DNA of 48,981 bases, from assembly GCA_029259535.1 (NCBI GenBank), contig JAPHEF010000007.1, positions 1 to 48,981 on the forward strand, read 5' to 3'. The translations under genes were made by a program, and so were the position numbers. Shown here in pieces: positions 34,301 through 42,507 of this stretch (position 1 is the first letter of the stretch; each line of letters opens with the position of its first letter). This DNA is from Alkanophaga liquidiphilum. GTDB lineage: Archaea; Halobacteriota; Syntropharchaeia; Alkanophagales; B39-G2. The notes beneath the pieces were generated by a model. It made no database searches. It was not told the DNA's origin and worked only from the letters and a program-made list of their open reading frames with translations.

Positions 34301-34445
34301 GATAGAGCGCTACAGGAAGATTGTAGAGGCGATTAGCAGAACGATTGAAGTGCAAAAGAGAATTGATGATGTCTTTAGAAGAGGCGGTAAGAAGGGAGGC
34401 AATAAAGAGGGGCGTCGAACGTGGTATCGCTGGGAAAAAGCTTGA
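31338..34445 (+). CDS. Single-chain restriction-modification enzyme (nuclease-methyltransferase-specificity fusion)
   Basis: 1035 residues. The N-terminal PD-(D/E)XK nuclease has PDF at 62-64 and EAK at 77-79. A helical connector follows. The gamma-class methyltransferase has DPAAGTLTF near residue 359 and GNPPY near 490. The C-terminal specificity region ends with the segment YSPTYRKRYEEFLRIDFPRVPLP seen in type ISP/IIG enzymes. No helicase motifs are visible, so it is shorter than classic LlaGI-type ISP enzymes and closer to type IIG/IIL. It methylates one strand and cleaves at a distance from its site. AAATTTAA at 31313-31320 suggests a leaderless message. GC content matches neighbours better than the two AT-rich loci. 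Confidence 0.92.
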   Translation: MNVSVRKANVIASYIREIHNIYTRGDFTEPSFYPCLRRLFEALSGDGCTVISAPKKTKAGFPDFIVRRGTEIVGYIEAKPLEADLEREERTKQLQRYRNAFPNLILTNFLQFRLYGNGKLVSTAELCDASDLSGPKPPSVSNKHLKTFLDLVSKFYDFSMPEIQDASRLASVLAKKTKFARDIILEELKDGDIFLSQLLTYFKHTLIEGLTDEKFADLYAQTLAYGLFAAKVMAGSEEVRRNNAWMFITMPLLRKIFHISSGPDCPEALSWVIDDICGVLNRVDVTSLLSKEDVLFDDPIIHFYDTFIGEYDPTEKKRLGIYYTPVGVVAYIVASAHKLLQTKFGLELGLAEQGVKLLDPAAGTLTFVIRAIGRALAEFESRGLGGLIPFYIKHHILKNFYAFEISLVPYVIGHLRVAKYLEDRWGYKLGETSPPDRSELREPDRFQFYLTNTLEMRKPSEAPLLMELTEEGKRAEEVKERIPILVVLGNPPYSVSSENKSKFIEELMQDYKRDVRGERNIQPLSDDYIKFIRFAQWKLEKTGKGILAFITNNAYLDGVIHRGMRKRLLETFDEIYILNLHGSSRKGETPPNGERDENIFDIQQGVAIGIFVKLELAPREKKVYYADLWGTREEKLNFLRNNDVETTNWTEIKPAPPYYFFVPKDFSLQEEYEEFWRVTDIFEKWSSGVETGKDDILVGFTPKHVERVFSDILDPRVTLEDLKARYDLRETSGWKIKTRRKELLRKEAFSREAIIPYAYRPFDTRFTYYCNFLSRLRHETMKNLLSDNLGLALKKSRYIKVFDFRHAFVVSEVPDRNPLGDNTCCFPLYLYDGGKRRPNFKKEFLSAVRARIGEEPTPEELFYYIYAVLYSPTYRKRYEEFLRIDFPRVPLPSDRASFERLSELGKELVELHLLKHSALSKSGVKFPKSGTNKVERVRYDEKQQRVYFNKTQYFEGAPKEVWDYKIGAYRVLEKYLKDRKGRTLSLDEIERYRKIVEAISRTIEVQKRIDDVFRRGGKKGGNKEGRRTWYRWEKA

Positions 34446-34773
34446 GGACAAACTCAGAGACTTTATAAGAGGTTGGGAAAGTGTAATAGATGATGTCAAA
34501 AACGAACCTAGTGGAATTGACGACAATGGTGCTAAAGAAGTACGGCTACGTTTTCAACTAGAAAAGAACGAGTTACTACTCGGAGAGACCGTGTTCTCCA
34601 TAAGGCGCTGTGATGACTTATGGAGGAGGGTTGACGGCTTGGAACGCGACCTTATAGTAGCGTTAGCGCTTGCGAGGGCGAGATACAAGGTTAAAATGAC
34701 TTCAGGAATAGCTTCGTTCATCTTGCTGGCAATCATGTTATTGAGTGTAGTCCTGCTGAAGCTGTACTTTTGA
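34369..34773 (+). CDS. Small tail-anchored protein overlapping the restriction enzyme gene
   Basis: 134 residues from ATG 34369 (ATG 34366 also in frame). The first 25 codons overlap the end of the restriction-modification gene in another frame. It is a charged helical N-terminus (SLEEAVRREAIKRGVERG, GKKLEDKLRDFIRGWESV), a middle region predicted soluble, and one C-terminal transmembrane helix (ASFILLAIMLLSVVLLKLYF) ending at the stop, so a tail anchor with the bulk in the cytoplasm. I do not recognise the family. The tight overlap implies co-expression with the enzyme; it might tether or restrain it, which is speculation. Confidence 0.7.
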   Translation: MSLEEAVRREAIKRGVERGIAGKKLEDKLRDFIRGWESVIDDVKNEPSGIDDNGAKEVRLRFQLEKNELLLGETVFSIRRCDDLWRRVDGLERDLIVALALARARYKVKMTSGIASFILLAIMLLSVVLLKLYF

Positions 34774-34833
34774 TGCCGGTAAATTCTGAGCGTCAGGATA
34801 AGATTATATCAAGAAGTCTCCCAATCATGGACG

Positions 34834-35736
34834 ATGGAAAAAATAATGGTCATGGGCGCCGGCGCCCTCGGCAGCCTCTTCGGCGGGCTCGTCGCGAACG
34901 CAGGCTACGACGTCACGCTCGTCGCCCGCGAGTGGCACGTTGCCGCCATTAAAAAGCACGGGCTCAGAATCTCAGGACTTACGAACGTCACCGTAGATGT
35001 TAAGGCGGTGACGGCGCCGGAAGCCGCAGAAACGCCGGACATCGTCCTCTTCACCGTGAAGTCCTACGACACGGAAACCGCCGCAAAACAGCTCAAACCC
35101 TGTATTCACGAGGAGACGGCGGTCGTCAGCCTGCAGAACGGCTTGGGCAACGAGGAACGGCTCTCCGAGATCCTGGGCGCGAAGCACGTCCTCGGCGGCG
35201 TCACCTCTTATGGCGCACTTCTAAAAGAGCCGGGGCACGTCGTCCACACGGGCGTCGGCGACACCTTCATAGGCGAGCTTAATGGCGAAATTTCAAAGCG
35301 CGCCCTGCGAATTTGCGAGATTCTCAACGACGGCGGCATAAAGGCGGAAGCCGTCACGGACATCCGCAAGAAAATCTGGGAGAAACTTATCGTTAATGCC
35401 GCAATAAATCCGATAACTGCAGTCGCACGCGTCAGGAACGAAGAGCTGCTGCGTGGCGAGCTGGGATGGTTGATGGAAGCCGCCGCCCGCGAGGCGGCGT
35501 CCGTTGCAAGACACGCTGGCGTCGAAATCGACGTGGAGGCTGCCGTCCAGAAAGCTGTGGAGGTGGCGACTAAGACCGGAAAAAATGAGTCTTCCATGCT
35601 ACAGGATGTCAAACGGGGAAAACGCACGGAAATAGATGCAATAAGCGGTGAAATCGTGAGGCTTGCAGAAAAACTTCGCATGAAGGCGCTTGTAAACAAG
35701 ACACTGCACGCCTTGGTCAAAAACATGAAATACTGA
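34834..35736 (+). CDS. panE: Ketopantoate reductase family protein
   Basis: 300 residues of the ApbA/PanE family. N-terminal NADP site MVMGAGALGSLFGG, the conserved SLQNGLGNEE, and the catalytic lysine segment RKKIWEKLIVNAAINPITA, then the C-terminal helical domain with a KRGKRTEIDAISGEIV signature. It reduces 2-dehydropantoate to pantoate for coenzyme A; some archaeal members act on other 2-oxoacids. GATTATATC at about 34802-34810 is a plausible TATA box. An ATG at 34828 is out of frame. No other pantothenate genes are adjacent. Confidence 0.88.
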   Translation: MEKIMVMGAGALGSLFGGLVANAGYDVTLVAREWHVAAIKKHGLRISGLTNVTVDVKAVTAPEAAETPDIVLFTVKSYDTETAAKQLKPCIHEETAVVSLQNGLGNEERLSEILGAKHVLGGVTSYGALLKEPGHVVHTGVGDTFIGELNGEISKRALRICEILNDGGIKAEAVTDIRKKIWEKLIVNAAINPITAVARVRNEELLRGELGWLMEAAAREAASVARHAGVEIDVEAAVQKAVEVATKTGKNESSMLQDVKRGKRTEIDAISGEIVRLAEKLRMKALVNKTLHALVKNMKY

Positions 35737-35825
35737 CTTCAACCTTCTGCAGCCCGTCCGTTGCGGCTCAGAGCCATTGCGCATCACAAATTTAAAATAA
35801 TAAAGCTAAAGAGGGACTGGATAAG

Positions 35826-36479
35826 ATGGCTCGTAGTGATTACTTCGAGGAGCTGAACCGCCTCAAGAAGGACACGTTGCGGATGGGCGAGCTTGCAAAG
35901 CAGGCGGCTGAGAATGCCGTGCGAGCGCTGGTTAAGAGGAACGCAGAGCTTGCCTCTGAGGTGATAAGGGGCAACATTGTGATAGACGAGCTGGAGTTCG
36001 ACTTGGAAAATCGGTGCATGAAGCTTCTTGCGTTGCAGCATCCTCTTGCTTCGGATTTGAGGGCTATAGGAACAATTTTGAAAATAATAACGGACCTCGA
36101 CAGGATAAGCGACCTCGCAGGCGATATAGCGAACATAGTCCTGAAAATAGCAGACGAACCTTTTGTGAAGCCCTTGGTGGACATTCCGAGGATGTCTGAG
36201 ACTGCGCAGGGCATGATCGAAGACGGTCTTAATGCGTTCTCAACGGGGAACATCAAAAACTTGATGAACTTCTCCGAGCGGGACGATTTGGTGGATGCGT
36301 TGTGCGACCAAGTGCGACGGGAGCTTATCACGATAATGATAGAAAACCCTCGCACAATAAGGAATGCCAGCCACCTTCTCTTCGTGGCGCTCCACCTTGA
36401 AAGAATCGCAGATCACGCCTGCAACATCGCATCTCGCATCTACTACATGGTCACTGGCGAGCGGCGGAAGTTTGAATGA
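35826..36479 (+). CDS. phoU: PhoU-family regulator
   Basis: 217 residues with two PhoU helical repeats, each with the metal-binding D/E pattern: residues ~13-115 (NAVRALVKRNAELASEVIRGN and LDRISDLAGDIANIV) and ~120-217 (SERDDLVDALCD and LERIADHACNIASRI). PhoU proteins modulate phosphate transport and signalling. No pst genes are in the window, so the partner transporter is elsewhere. AATTTAAAATAA upstream serves as promoter; GAGGG lies about 12 bases before ATG. Confidence 0.92.
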   Translation: MARSDYFEELNRLKKDTLRMGELAKQAAENAVRALVKRNAELASEVIRGNIVIDELEFDLENRCMKLLALQHPLASDLRAIGTILKIITDLDRISDLAGDIANIVLKIADEPFVKPLVDIPRMSETAQGMIEDGLNAFSTGNIKNLMNFSERDDLVDALCDQVRRELITIMIENPRTIRNASHLLFVALHLERIADHACNIASRIYYMVTGERRKFE

Positions 36480-36635
36480 GCAGCTTAAAGACGGGCAACA
36501 GGCCGCTGAGCCGCAGAATTCCGTCCTGAAAATTGTAGTTAATTATTTATCTTCGAACCCTTAAGGGGTATTGCTGACGGCTTAAGCAGGGAGGGAGGGT
36601 GTGGCTTCCTATGGGCTATTATGGGTGATGGTAAG

Positions 36636-37598
36636 ATGATAAGCGTGAATGAGCATGCGTTGGACGTTTTTGAGGAAATGATGGATTTCGCCGACGAACT
36701 GAAAGTGGGCGTCGAGGAACTGGCGAACGGCACGACGATTATAGACGCTGGTGTGAACGAGCCGGGCGGCTTCGAAGCCGGACTCTACCTTGCGAGAATC
36801 TGCATGGCAGACCTCGCTGATATAAGATTCACAAGCGTAGCACTTAAAGGGCGGGCGTTTCCTGCAATTCAAGTCACGACAGACTTTCCGATTCTCTCGT
36901 GCATGGCGTCACAATACGCCGGCTGGCAGATAAAAGTGGAAAAGTTCTTCGCTATGGGCTCTGGTCCCGCAAGGGCGCTCGCAAAGAAGCCGAAGAAGCT
37001 TTATGAGGAGATTGGTTATGAAGATGTTGCGGAGGAAGCAGTGCTTGTGCTCGAAGGTCGCCAGATTCCCGACGAGAATGTTGCGGAAAAAATTGCGCAG
37101 GAGTGCGACGTGCGCCCTGAGGACCTGTACATAGCGATTGCGCCGACCGCCTCCGTCGCAGGAAGCGTGCAAATTTCGGCAAGAGTCGTAGAGACAGGAA
37201 TCCACAAACTTGAGTCCATAGGCTTTGATATAAACAAAATAAAGCACGGACACGGCGTTGCGCCGATTGCTCCGATAGTCGGCGACGACGTCAAGTGCAT
37301 GGGCTCCACGAACGACTGCATCATTTACTGCGGACGCACGTTTTACGTCGTCGAATACGAGAACCTCGACGAACTGAAGGAGTTCTTGAAAAAGGCGCCC
37401 TCGGAAACATCAAGCAGCTACGGAAAGCCGTTCTACGTCACCTTTAAAGAGGCGGGCTTCGATTTCTACAAGGTGGACGCCGGCGTATTTGCCCCCGCCG
37501 AAATCACGATAAACGAGATAAAAAGTGGAAAAACCTTCTCTTGCGGAAGAATAAACGAGGACGTGCTGCTGCAGTCCTTCGGCTTAGAAATGATTTAA
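36636..37598 (+). CDS. mch: Methenyl-tetrahydromethanopterin cyclohydrolase
   Basis: 320 residues. It interconverts N5-formyl- and N5,N10-methenyl-H4MPT in the C1 branch of methanogenesis or its reversal. The N-terminus MISVNEHALDVFEEMMD matches the family start, so ATG 36636 is preferred to ATG 36621. Conserved segments include PGGFEAGLYLARICMADL, GSGPARALAKKP, APTASVAGSVQISARVVETG and STNDCIIYCGRTFY. No other C1-pathway gene adjoins, except the MtaA-like gene after it. This gene is strong evidence for a methanogen/methanotroph-type or related C1-using archaeon. Confidence 0.96.
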   Translation: MISVNEHALDVFEEMMDFADELKVGVEELANGTTIIDAGVNEPGGFEAGLYLARICMADLADIRFTSVALKGRAFPAIQVTTDFPILSCMASQYAGWQIKVEKFFAMGSGPARALAKKPKKLYEEIGYEDVAEEAVLVLEGRQIPDENVAEKIAQECDVRPEDLYIAIAPTASVAGSVQISARVVETGIHKLESIGFDINKIKHGHGVAPIAPIVGDDVKCMGSTNDCIIYCGRTFYVVEYENLDELKEFLKKAPSETSSSYGKPFYVTFKEAGFDFYKVDAGVFAPAEITINEIKSGKTFSCGRINEDVLLQSFGLEMI

Positions 37599-37667
37599 CT
37601 ACCTTTTTTCTTCATCTTTGTATCAGTTTTTAATATTTTAGGGACGAAGAAGAAATGAGGGGTTTCT

Positions 37668-38720
37668 ATGCCAGAGGAGATGACCTGTTTAGAAAGGTTT
37701 CATGCGGCTTTAGAGCTGAAGCCTGTTGATAGGCTCCCCGTGACGGGAATAACGCAAAACGGCATCGTTGAGCTTATGGAGGCGTGCGGCGCCGCATGGC
37801 CCGAGGCTTTTTGGGACGCCGAGAAAATGGCAAGGCTCTCATGGGCAGCGTATGAAATAGGTGGGCTTGAGAGCGTGCGCATACCTTATGAGGGTTATTT
37901 TGATGCGGAAATCTGGGGCGGCGAGTTGGACAAGTGGAAAAATGACAACATGCCTGTTCTCAAAAAGTTCCCTGTGAAGAAGCCCGAGGACGTGGACAGA
38001 CTTTTCGTGCCCGACCCTGAGAGGGATGGTAGATATCCGGCGGTGATGAAAGCCATTGAGATTTTGGCTGAGGAATGCGAGAGGGAAAAAGTGCCGTTGG
38101 TGTTACAGGTCCCGGGGGCGTTTTTAGAGGCATTTGTGTCCGTGACAGGCGTGGCTACTGGCTCCATGTGGATGATGCGAGAGCCTGAACTTTTCAAGAA
38201 GGTCGTTGACGTATGCCACGAGTCCAGCATGGAATATGCGAAGGCCGGAATAAAAAGGGGCGTGGATACGATTTTCTACAATGACACCCCCACTTGCACT
38301 ATTTCGCCGAAGCAGTGCGAGGAGTTCGCATGGCCTTGGTATGAGCAGGGGGTGAAGAAGATAAAAGAGCAAGGCGCCTACGTAATACAACACCTCTGCG
38401 GAGATTCAAGGCATATCCTCGGAAAACAACCGGAACTCGGTGTGCACGCCGTCAGCATCGGGCAGGAGACGCCAGTTGCCGACGCCAGAAAAATCGTCGG
38501 CGACAAGGTTGCGCTCTGTGGAAACGTGAGCCCGACTGTAACGTTGTTGAAGAAAAGCCCTAAAGACGTGATAGAAGAGGCTAAGCAATGCATAGAGGAG
38601 GGCATAGACGTGCTGGCGCCGGGCTGCGGGTTTGCGCCGAGGACGCCGCTTGCAAACATGAAGGCGCTGGCAGAAGCCGGAAAGAAATACGGGCGGCTGG
38701 GCAGGCTGGCAAGGAAGTAA
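37668..38720 (+). CDS. MtaA/MtbA-like methylcobamide:CoM methyltransferase (UroD fold)
   Basis: 350 residues of the uroporphyrinogen-decarboxylase-like superfamily. The zinc-thiol-activation ligands H-x-C...C are present as HLCGD and PGCGF in the second half. N-terminal ERFHAALELKPVDRLPV is the family opening. MtaA/MtbA enzymes move a methyl group from a corrinoid protein to coenzyme M. No MtaB/MtaC or corrinoid protein lies beside it, so the donor is unknown. GAGGGG is placed 5 bases before ATG and TTTTTAATATTTT is a TATA region. A related but divergent copy lies at 42.5 kb. Confidence 0.85.
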   Translation: MPEEMTCLERFHAALELKPVDRLPVTGITQNGIVELMEACGAAWPEAFWDAEKMARLSWAAYEIGGLESVRIPYEGYFDAEIWGGELDKWKNDNMPVLKKFPVKKPEDVDRLFVPDPERDGRYPAVMKAIEILAEECEREKVPLVLQVPGAFLEAFVSVTGVATGSMWMMREPELFKKVVDVCHESSMEYAKAGIKRGVDTIFYNDTPTCTISPKQCEEFAWPWYEQGVKKIKEQGAYVIQHLCGDSRHILGKQPELGVHAVSIGQETPVADARKIVGDKVALCGNVSPTVTLLKKSPKDVIEEAKQCIEEGIDVLAPGCGFAPRTPLANMKALAEAGKKYGRLGRLARK

Positions 38721-38758
38721 CGACACCGATAATGTAAAAAAAGATAAATTGGAGTATT

Positions 38759-40255
38759 TTACCTGCGCCTCAGCAGGACGAGAAGCGCCATTATGAACGC
38801 CGCAATCAACGCCACGCTCGTGAATTCCGGCACCGGCGTCGGCGTCGGTGTTGGTGTCGGCGTCGGTGTTGGTGTCGGCGTGGGCGTCGGGCCGGGGGCG
38901 CACGGCGCCGGTAATGCTAGGAACGGCACGAAGTCCACGGCGCCGAGGCTGGGGTCCTCGTCATCATCCTTGATGCTCGCCTCGATGACCGAGGCGTCAT
39001 CAGTGCCCCAGTAGTTGACCTCTGCGAGCACGTCGGCGTCTTGGTCGTTGTAGAGCTGCCACTCGTAGCCGCCCGTCGTCACGTTATAAACGCCGTTTGC
39101 CACGATGCTGTTGAATGATATTTCTGTGGTCTTTATGCCGTAAAGATAGACGCCGCAGGAGTTGTTCTGCAGCCAGTTGCACTGCACACTATTGCCTCCG
39201 GAGTTTTCAAGGCGGATGCCGTTCAATGCGTTGTCCAAAATGGTATTATGCCATATCCGGTTTTGATTTGCGGAAATGAGGCAGATGCCATGCTCGTCGT
39301 TGTTCGAGATGTTGTTGTTGCGAATTGTGTTGTCACCCACGGCTATGTTAATAAGATAAATGCCAGAGCCGTCGTTGTTCGATATCGTGTTCATGGACAC
39401 TACGTTCTCGCTCGAATTGTGAAGTCGAATGCCCTTGAAATTAGTGTTCGAGATGGTGTTGCCGTATATTATATTATCATTGGATGAATAGGCGAGGGAA
39501 ATACCGTTCCCCTGGGCATATGAAATGCTATTGTGGCATACCGCGTTGTTGCTTGATGAGGAAAGGTAGATGGCAGTGCTGCCGGCGTTCGAGATGGTAT
39601 TGAAGAATACTTCGTTGCCGTCTGATGAAGATAGCTGGATGGCGGACCACGTCCCGGTGTCCGAGACCGTGTTATCCCGTATTTCGTTGTCGCTTGAGTT
39701 GTCCATGAAGATGCCGCAAAGCTCGGTGTCCGAGACGGTGTTATTGTTTATCTTGTTGTCACATGACTCTTGGATTGCGATGCCATGCTGCTTGTAGTCT
39801 GAGAAAGCGTTTTCGGATATCGTGTTGCTGTTTGACTGATAGAGCTGGATGCCGACAAACCCTGGTCCGAAGACCACGTTGTTTTTTATTTCGCAGAAGT
39901 TCGCACCGTATAAGCGGATTACAACAGCATTTCCGCCTCCGAAGATGGTAAAGCCCTGAATATTCACATGGTTAGCGGCACGCAGGTAAATAGTGTGGGC
40001 TGCCGAGTCGTTAGCCTTAATGAAGCAGTTTGCAGAGCCGTTTTCAGAGCGGATTGTCAGATAAGACTTGGCTACGACTATGTTTTCGTAGTAAGTTCCG
40101 TCGCGCACGACGATTTCGTCGCCGGGCGATGCGTCGTTCACCGCTTGCTGTATTGTCGGGCAGCCGTCCGGCACGTAAATCGTGGCGGCGTTCGCGGCGG
40201 TCGTCAGCGCTAAGAGGGCGACGAAACCCAATACCAAGAGCAGTGAGCCTCTCAT
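38759..40255 (-). CDS. Secreted PEF-CTERM parallel beta-helix protein
   Basis: 498 residues. A signal peptide (LLLVLGFVALLALTTAANA) is followed by TIYVPDGCPTIQQAVNDASPGDEIVVRDG, then about 15 beta-helix turns of ~22-24 residues built on N-x-I-x-x-N-x-I (NosD/PbH1 repeats). A linker of alternating Thr-Pro (about 22 residues) follows. The C-terminal sorting signal is VPEFTSVALIAAFIMALLVLLRRR, a PEF-CTERM motif recognised by archaeosortases, which cut and attach the protein to a surface lipid. The linker DNA consists of a short GTCGGCGTCGGTGTTGGT-like repeat, prone to length change. The start follows GGAGGGAGAAC. Confidence 0.9.
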   Translation of the reverse strand: MRGSLLLVLGFVALLALTTAANAATIYVPDGCPTIQQAVNDASPGDEIVVRDGTYYENIVVAKSYLTIRSENGSANCFIKANDSAAHTIYLRAANHVNIQGFTIFGGGNAVVIRLYGANFCEIKNNVVFGPGFVGIQLYQSNSNTISENAFSDYKQHGIAIQESCDNKINNNTVSDTELCGIFMDNSSDNEIRDNTVSDTGTWSAIQLSSSDGNEVFFNTISNAGSTAIYLSSSSNNAVCHNSISYAQGNGISLAYSSNDNIIYGNTISNTNFKGIRLHNSSENVVSMNTISNNDGSGIYLINIAVGDNTIRNNNISNNDEHGICLISANQNRIWHNTILDNALNGIRLENSGGNSVQCNWLQNNSCGVYLYGIKTTEISFNSIVANGVYNVTTGGYEWQLYNDQDADVLAEVNYWGTDDASVIEASIKDDDEDPSLGAVDFVPFLALPAPCAPGPTPTPTPTPTPTPTPTPTPVPEFTSVALIAAFIMALLVLLRRR

Positions 40256-40538
40256 GTTCTCCCTCCTCGTTTGGTGTCAAGAAGAAGCGGCGAAGCTATT
40301 CCTTCCCACGCGAGAAGAGACTCGCCCCGTGCGAGAAGAAGCAGCAACCCCACTCCTTCCCGAGCCTGTCGCTCGGCTCTCTTAGAGAAAAAGGAATATT
40401 TAAAACCTTGAGCAGCACTACGAGCTGTTAGATACGTTCTCCCGAAAGTGCCCCCATGAAATCTGCAACGTGATAATAAACTCGGAAATCCTGCAAGAGC
40501 AAACAGAGGCGGGCGGCATCTTTTGAAAGAAGACGCTG

Positions 40539-41318
40539 TTAAAATATTTCTGAAGACGCTCCTGCAAGCTTCATTAATGCTTCTTTCTCGATGAAATGGA
40601 GGCTGCCGACGGCGATGAGGGTGTGCGGCGGCGCTCCGAAATCGTATTCTTTCAGTTTCTGCGGCAGGTCCGCCCGCACTATTGGCTTCTCCGCCCCCGC
40701 TCTCGCAATCCCGACGAACAGAATGCGTTCGATGTCGCTTGTTGCCTCGCCTCGCTGTCGCTTCTGCGATTCAATGCTGAAGAGCAGCTCGATTGCATCT
40801 CGGACGGTCATCGAGATGTCGAGGAGGAGGAGCGTGTGCAGCCCGTGCTTCCTGTTGAGCATGAGCGTGTCATAGGGCGTTTCAGGTATGCGCCCCTTGT
40901 AAGGCGGGGCGACGGTGGCGGACTTCCCGAACTTGTAGCTCTGCAAGCCGCAAATCCCTGGCGCCGCCGAGAGAATCGACGGTGCGTGGATTACTCTGGT
41001 TTCGATGCCCAGCTCGATGGCTCGTAGCCTCAAATCCACGTGCGTCGTTGCCACCATGGGGTCGCCGCCGCACAGCAAGACGATGCTCTTCTTCTTTGCC
41101 TCCTCCAAAATCACCTCTTCAGGACGTTCCTCGATGTCCTCCCTCGTGAGCACTTTTATCTTTTTGCGCAGCGTAGCCTCCAGCCTTTCGAGCGTCGTGC
41201 CCGCAAGCTTCGACGTGTAGAACTCCACAAAGACGACGTCAGCGTCACGCACCGCTTTTAAGCCTTTCAGCGTGATGTCTGCTTCGTCATACAAGCCAAG
41301 CCCCACGAACGTCAGCAT
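40539..41318 (-). CDS. dphB: Diphthine synthase
   Basis: 259 residues from ATG 41318. The open frame extends 38 codons further upstream but the family begins with MLTFVGLGLYDEADITLKGL, so the extension is rejected. It trimethylates the modified histidine of elongation factor 2 with SAM during diphthamide synthesis. It is a tetrapyrrole-methylase-like fold with the signature LLCGGDPMVATTH and the conserved YDTLMLNRKHGLHTLLLLDI. The upstream region is unusually long and can fold into hairpins (see next entry). Confidence 0.95.
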   Translation of the reverse strand: MLTFVGLGLYDEADITLKGLKAVRDADVVFVEFYTSKLAGTTLERLEATLRKKIKVLTREDIEERPEEVILEEAKKKSIVLLCGGDPMVATTHVDLRLRAIELGIETRVIHAPSILSAAPGICGLQSYKFGKSATVAPPYKGRIPETPYDTLMLNRKHGLHTLLLLDISMTVRDAIELLFSIESQKRQRGEATSDIERILFVGIARAGAEKPIVRADLPQKLKEYDFGAPPHTLIAVGSLHFIEKEALMKLAGASSEIF

Positions 41319-41470
41319 TGCATTTAAAATCTCGCCCCTCCGTGACCTCCTCCCTCCATTGAGGGCATCCACCGGATGCGCGAGGTTGGGGAGTGTGCCG
41401 ATTGCTGCGGCGCTCCCCTCCGGGCGGGTCACGACGCCCCTGACCGCAGGTTATACCCACAGCCTCGTCA
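41319..41470 (-). promoter_or_regulatory. Structured leader upstream of dphB
   Basis: A symmetric TATA box (TATAAATA, 41491-41498) is about 170 bases before the dphB ATG, so a transcript of about 150 leader bases is expected on the minus strand. It holds stems 41406-41410/41444-41448 enclosing 41422-41426/41435-41439, then GCATCC/GGATGC at 41365-41379 and CCCTC/GAGGG at 41352-41365. Most genes here are leaderless, so a folded leader is out of the ordinary. No known riboswitch recognised. Confidence 0.35.
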
Positions 41471-41600
41471 CATGTTCATAGAACGTAAGCTATAAATACT
41501 TTTTCCCACCTCCCCTGCTGCACCTTTGAAAAGAAGGGGATTAGCAGCAACATCATCCTAAAAACGTAGCGTTCAAAGTTCAGTTCAGGGCAATTTCGAG

Positions 41601-42491
41601 TTAAACAACAAGCTTAGCCACTAGCTCGCCCCGTCGCACGCCGACGCTCCTCGCCACCGGCTTGCACTTCGCCCTAAAGACGTATATCAGCCTTCCTTTG
41701 AGTCTCTCATCGAACTCAGAAAGCGCCTCATAATTGCCCATGCCCTTCGCAAATATCAGAAAGCTTGCGTCCCAGAAAATCCGTAAAAACGCTTCCTCCG
41801 CCTCCTCTAAGCAGACGCCGATGCATGCGCCGCTCGGCACGACCTCCGGGATGCTCAAGCTCATTCTCCGCAGCTCTGCTTCGAACCGTCTCAACTCGTC
41901 AGCAGTCGCATCGTTCAGCACTGGCGCACTCTTCGGCGAGAGCACTACACGCTTCCCCAGCTTCTCGAAGGCGTTAGCCACGAAAACGTCGAATACTATC
42001 TCGCCGGCGTTGTCCGTCAGGTATAAAATCTTGTCGTAGCGGCGGAACGCCTTTTTTATCTCTGTGAGATTCGAGTTCAGCTTCTCGGAAAGCACGCTGT
42101 GGAACTCCCTTTTAAAGGTTTCGTTGTCGAAGCGGTGGTCTTTGACGCCGTATTCCATGGAGTTGGCTGCTGCTGCTATTCTTATCAGGGCTTCGAGCTT
42201 GTCCTCGCACGTCTCGTAAAATTCCACGGCTGTGGGCAGAATCTCAAGCGCAGTCTTGTAACTTTCTTCTTTTATCTTTGAGAATGCATCTTTACGGCTG
42301 AATTTCTGGATGATGCGCTCTCTTTGAGTGCCGACGAGCGACGGCGGCGCCTCGTAATGTTCCAGCAAAAATTCAAGAAGCTCCCTCAGCGCCCTCTTCT
42401 TGACCTCTTCGTTCCTTTCACCAAACGCAAGGTCGCATTCGAACTTCGCCCTGTCGAAAAGGCAGGGGATACAGTCATATCGGAGCTTCAT
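41601..42491 (-). CDS. DUF89/ARMT1-family damage-control phosphatase
   Basis: 296 residues from ATG 42491, which gives MKLRYDCIPCLFDRA, the usual start with the CIPC pair. The metal-dependent phosphatase core has YLTDNAGEIVFD and the later SGACIGVCLEEAEEAF and FAKGMGNYEAL. DUF89 phosphatases hydrolyse damaged or overflow phosphometabolites such as sugar phosphates; some archaeal members have other substrates. It follows the UroD-fold gene by 16 bases on the same strand, so the two are one operon; an upstream extension of the frame (to 42539) overlaps that gene and is rejected. Confidence 0.88.
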   Translation of the reverse strand: MKLRYDCIPCLFDRAKFECDLAFGERNEEVKKRALRELLEFLLEHYEAPPSLVGTQRERIIQKFSRKDAFSKIKEESYKTALEILPTAVEFYETCEDKLEALIRIAAAANSMEYGVKDHRFDNETFKREFHSVLSEKLNSNLTEIKKAFRRYDKILYLTDNAGEIVFDVFVANAFEKLGKRVVLSPKSAPVLNDATADELRRFEAELRRMSLSIPEVVPSGACIGVCLEEAEEAFLRIFWDASFLIFAKGMGNYEALSEFDERLKGRLIYVFRAKCKPVARSVGVRRGELVAKLVV

Positions 42492-42507
42492 AAATAGAGG
42501 GGGGGAG

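Noticed and set aside
40411..40527. About 39 open codons on the plus strand ending in TGA (includes RKCPHEICNVIINSEIL)
   Set aside because: Looks protein-like but has no start codon or signal, no recognised family, and could be chance; perhaps a gene remnant.
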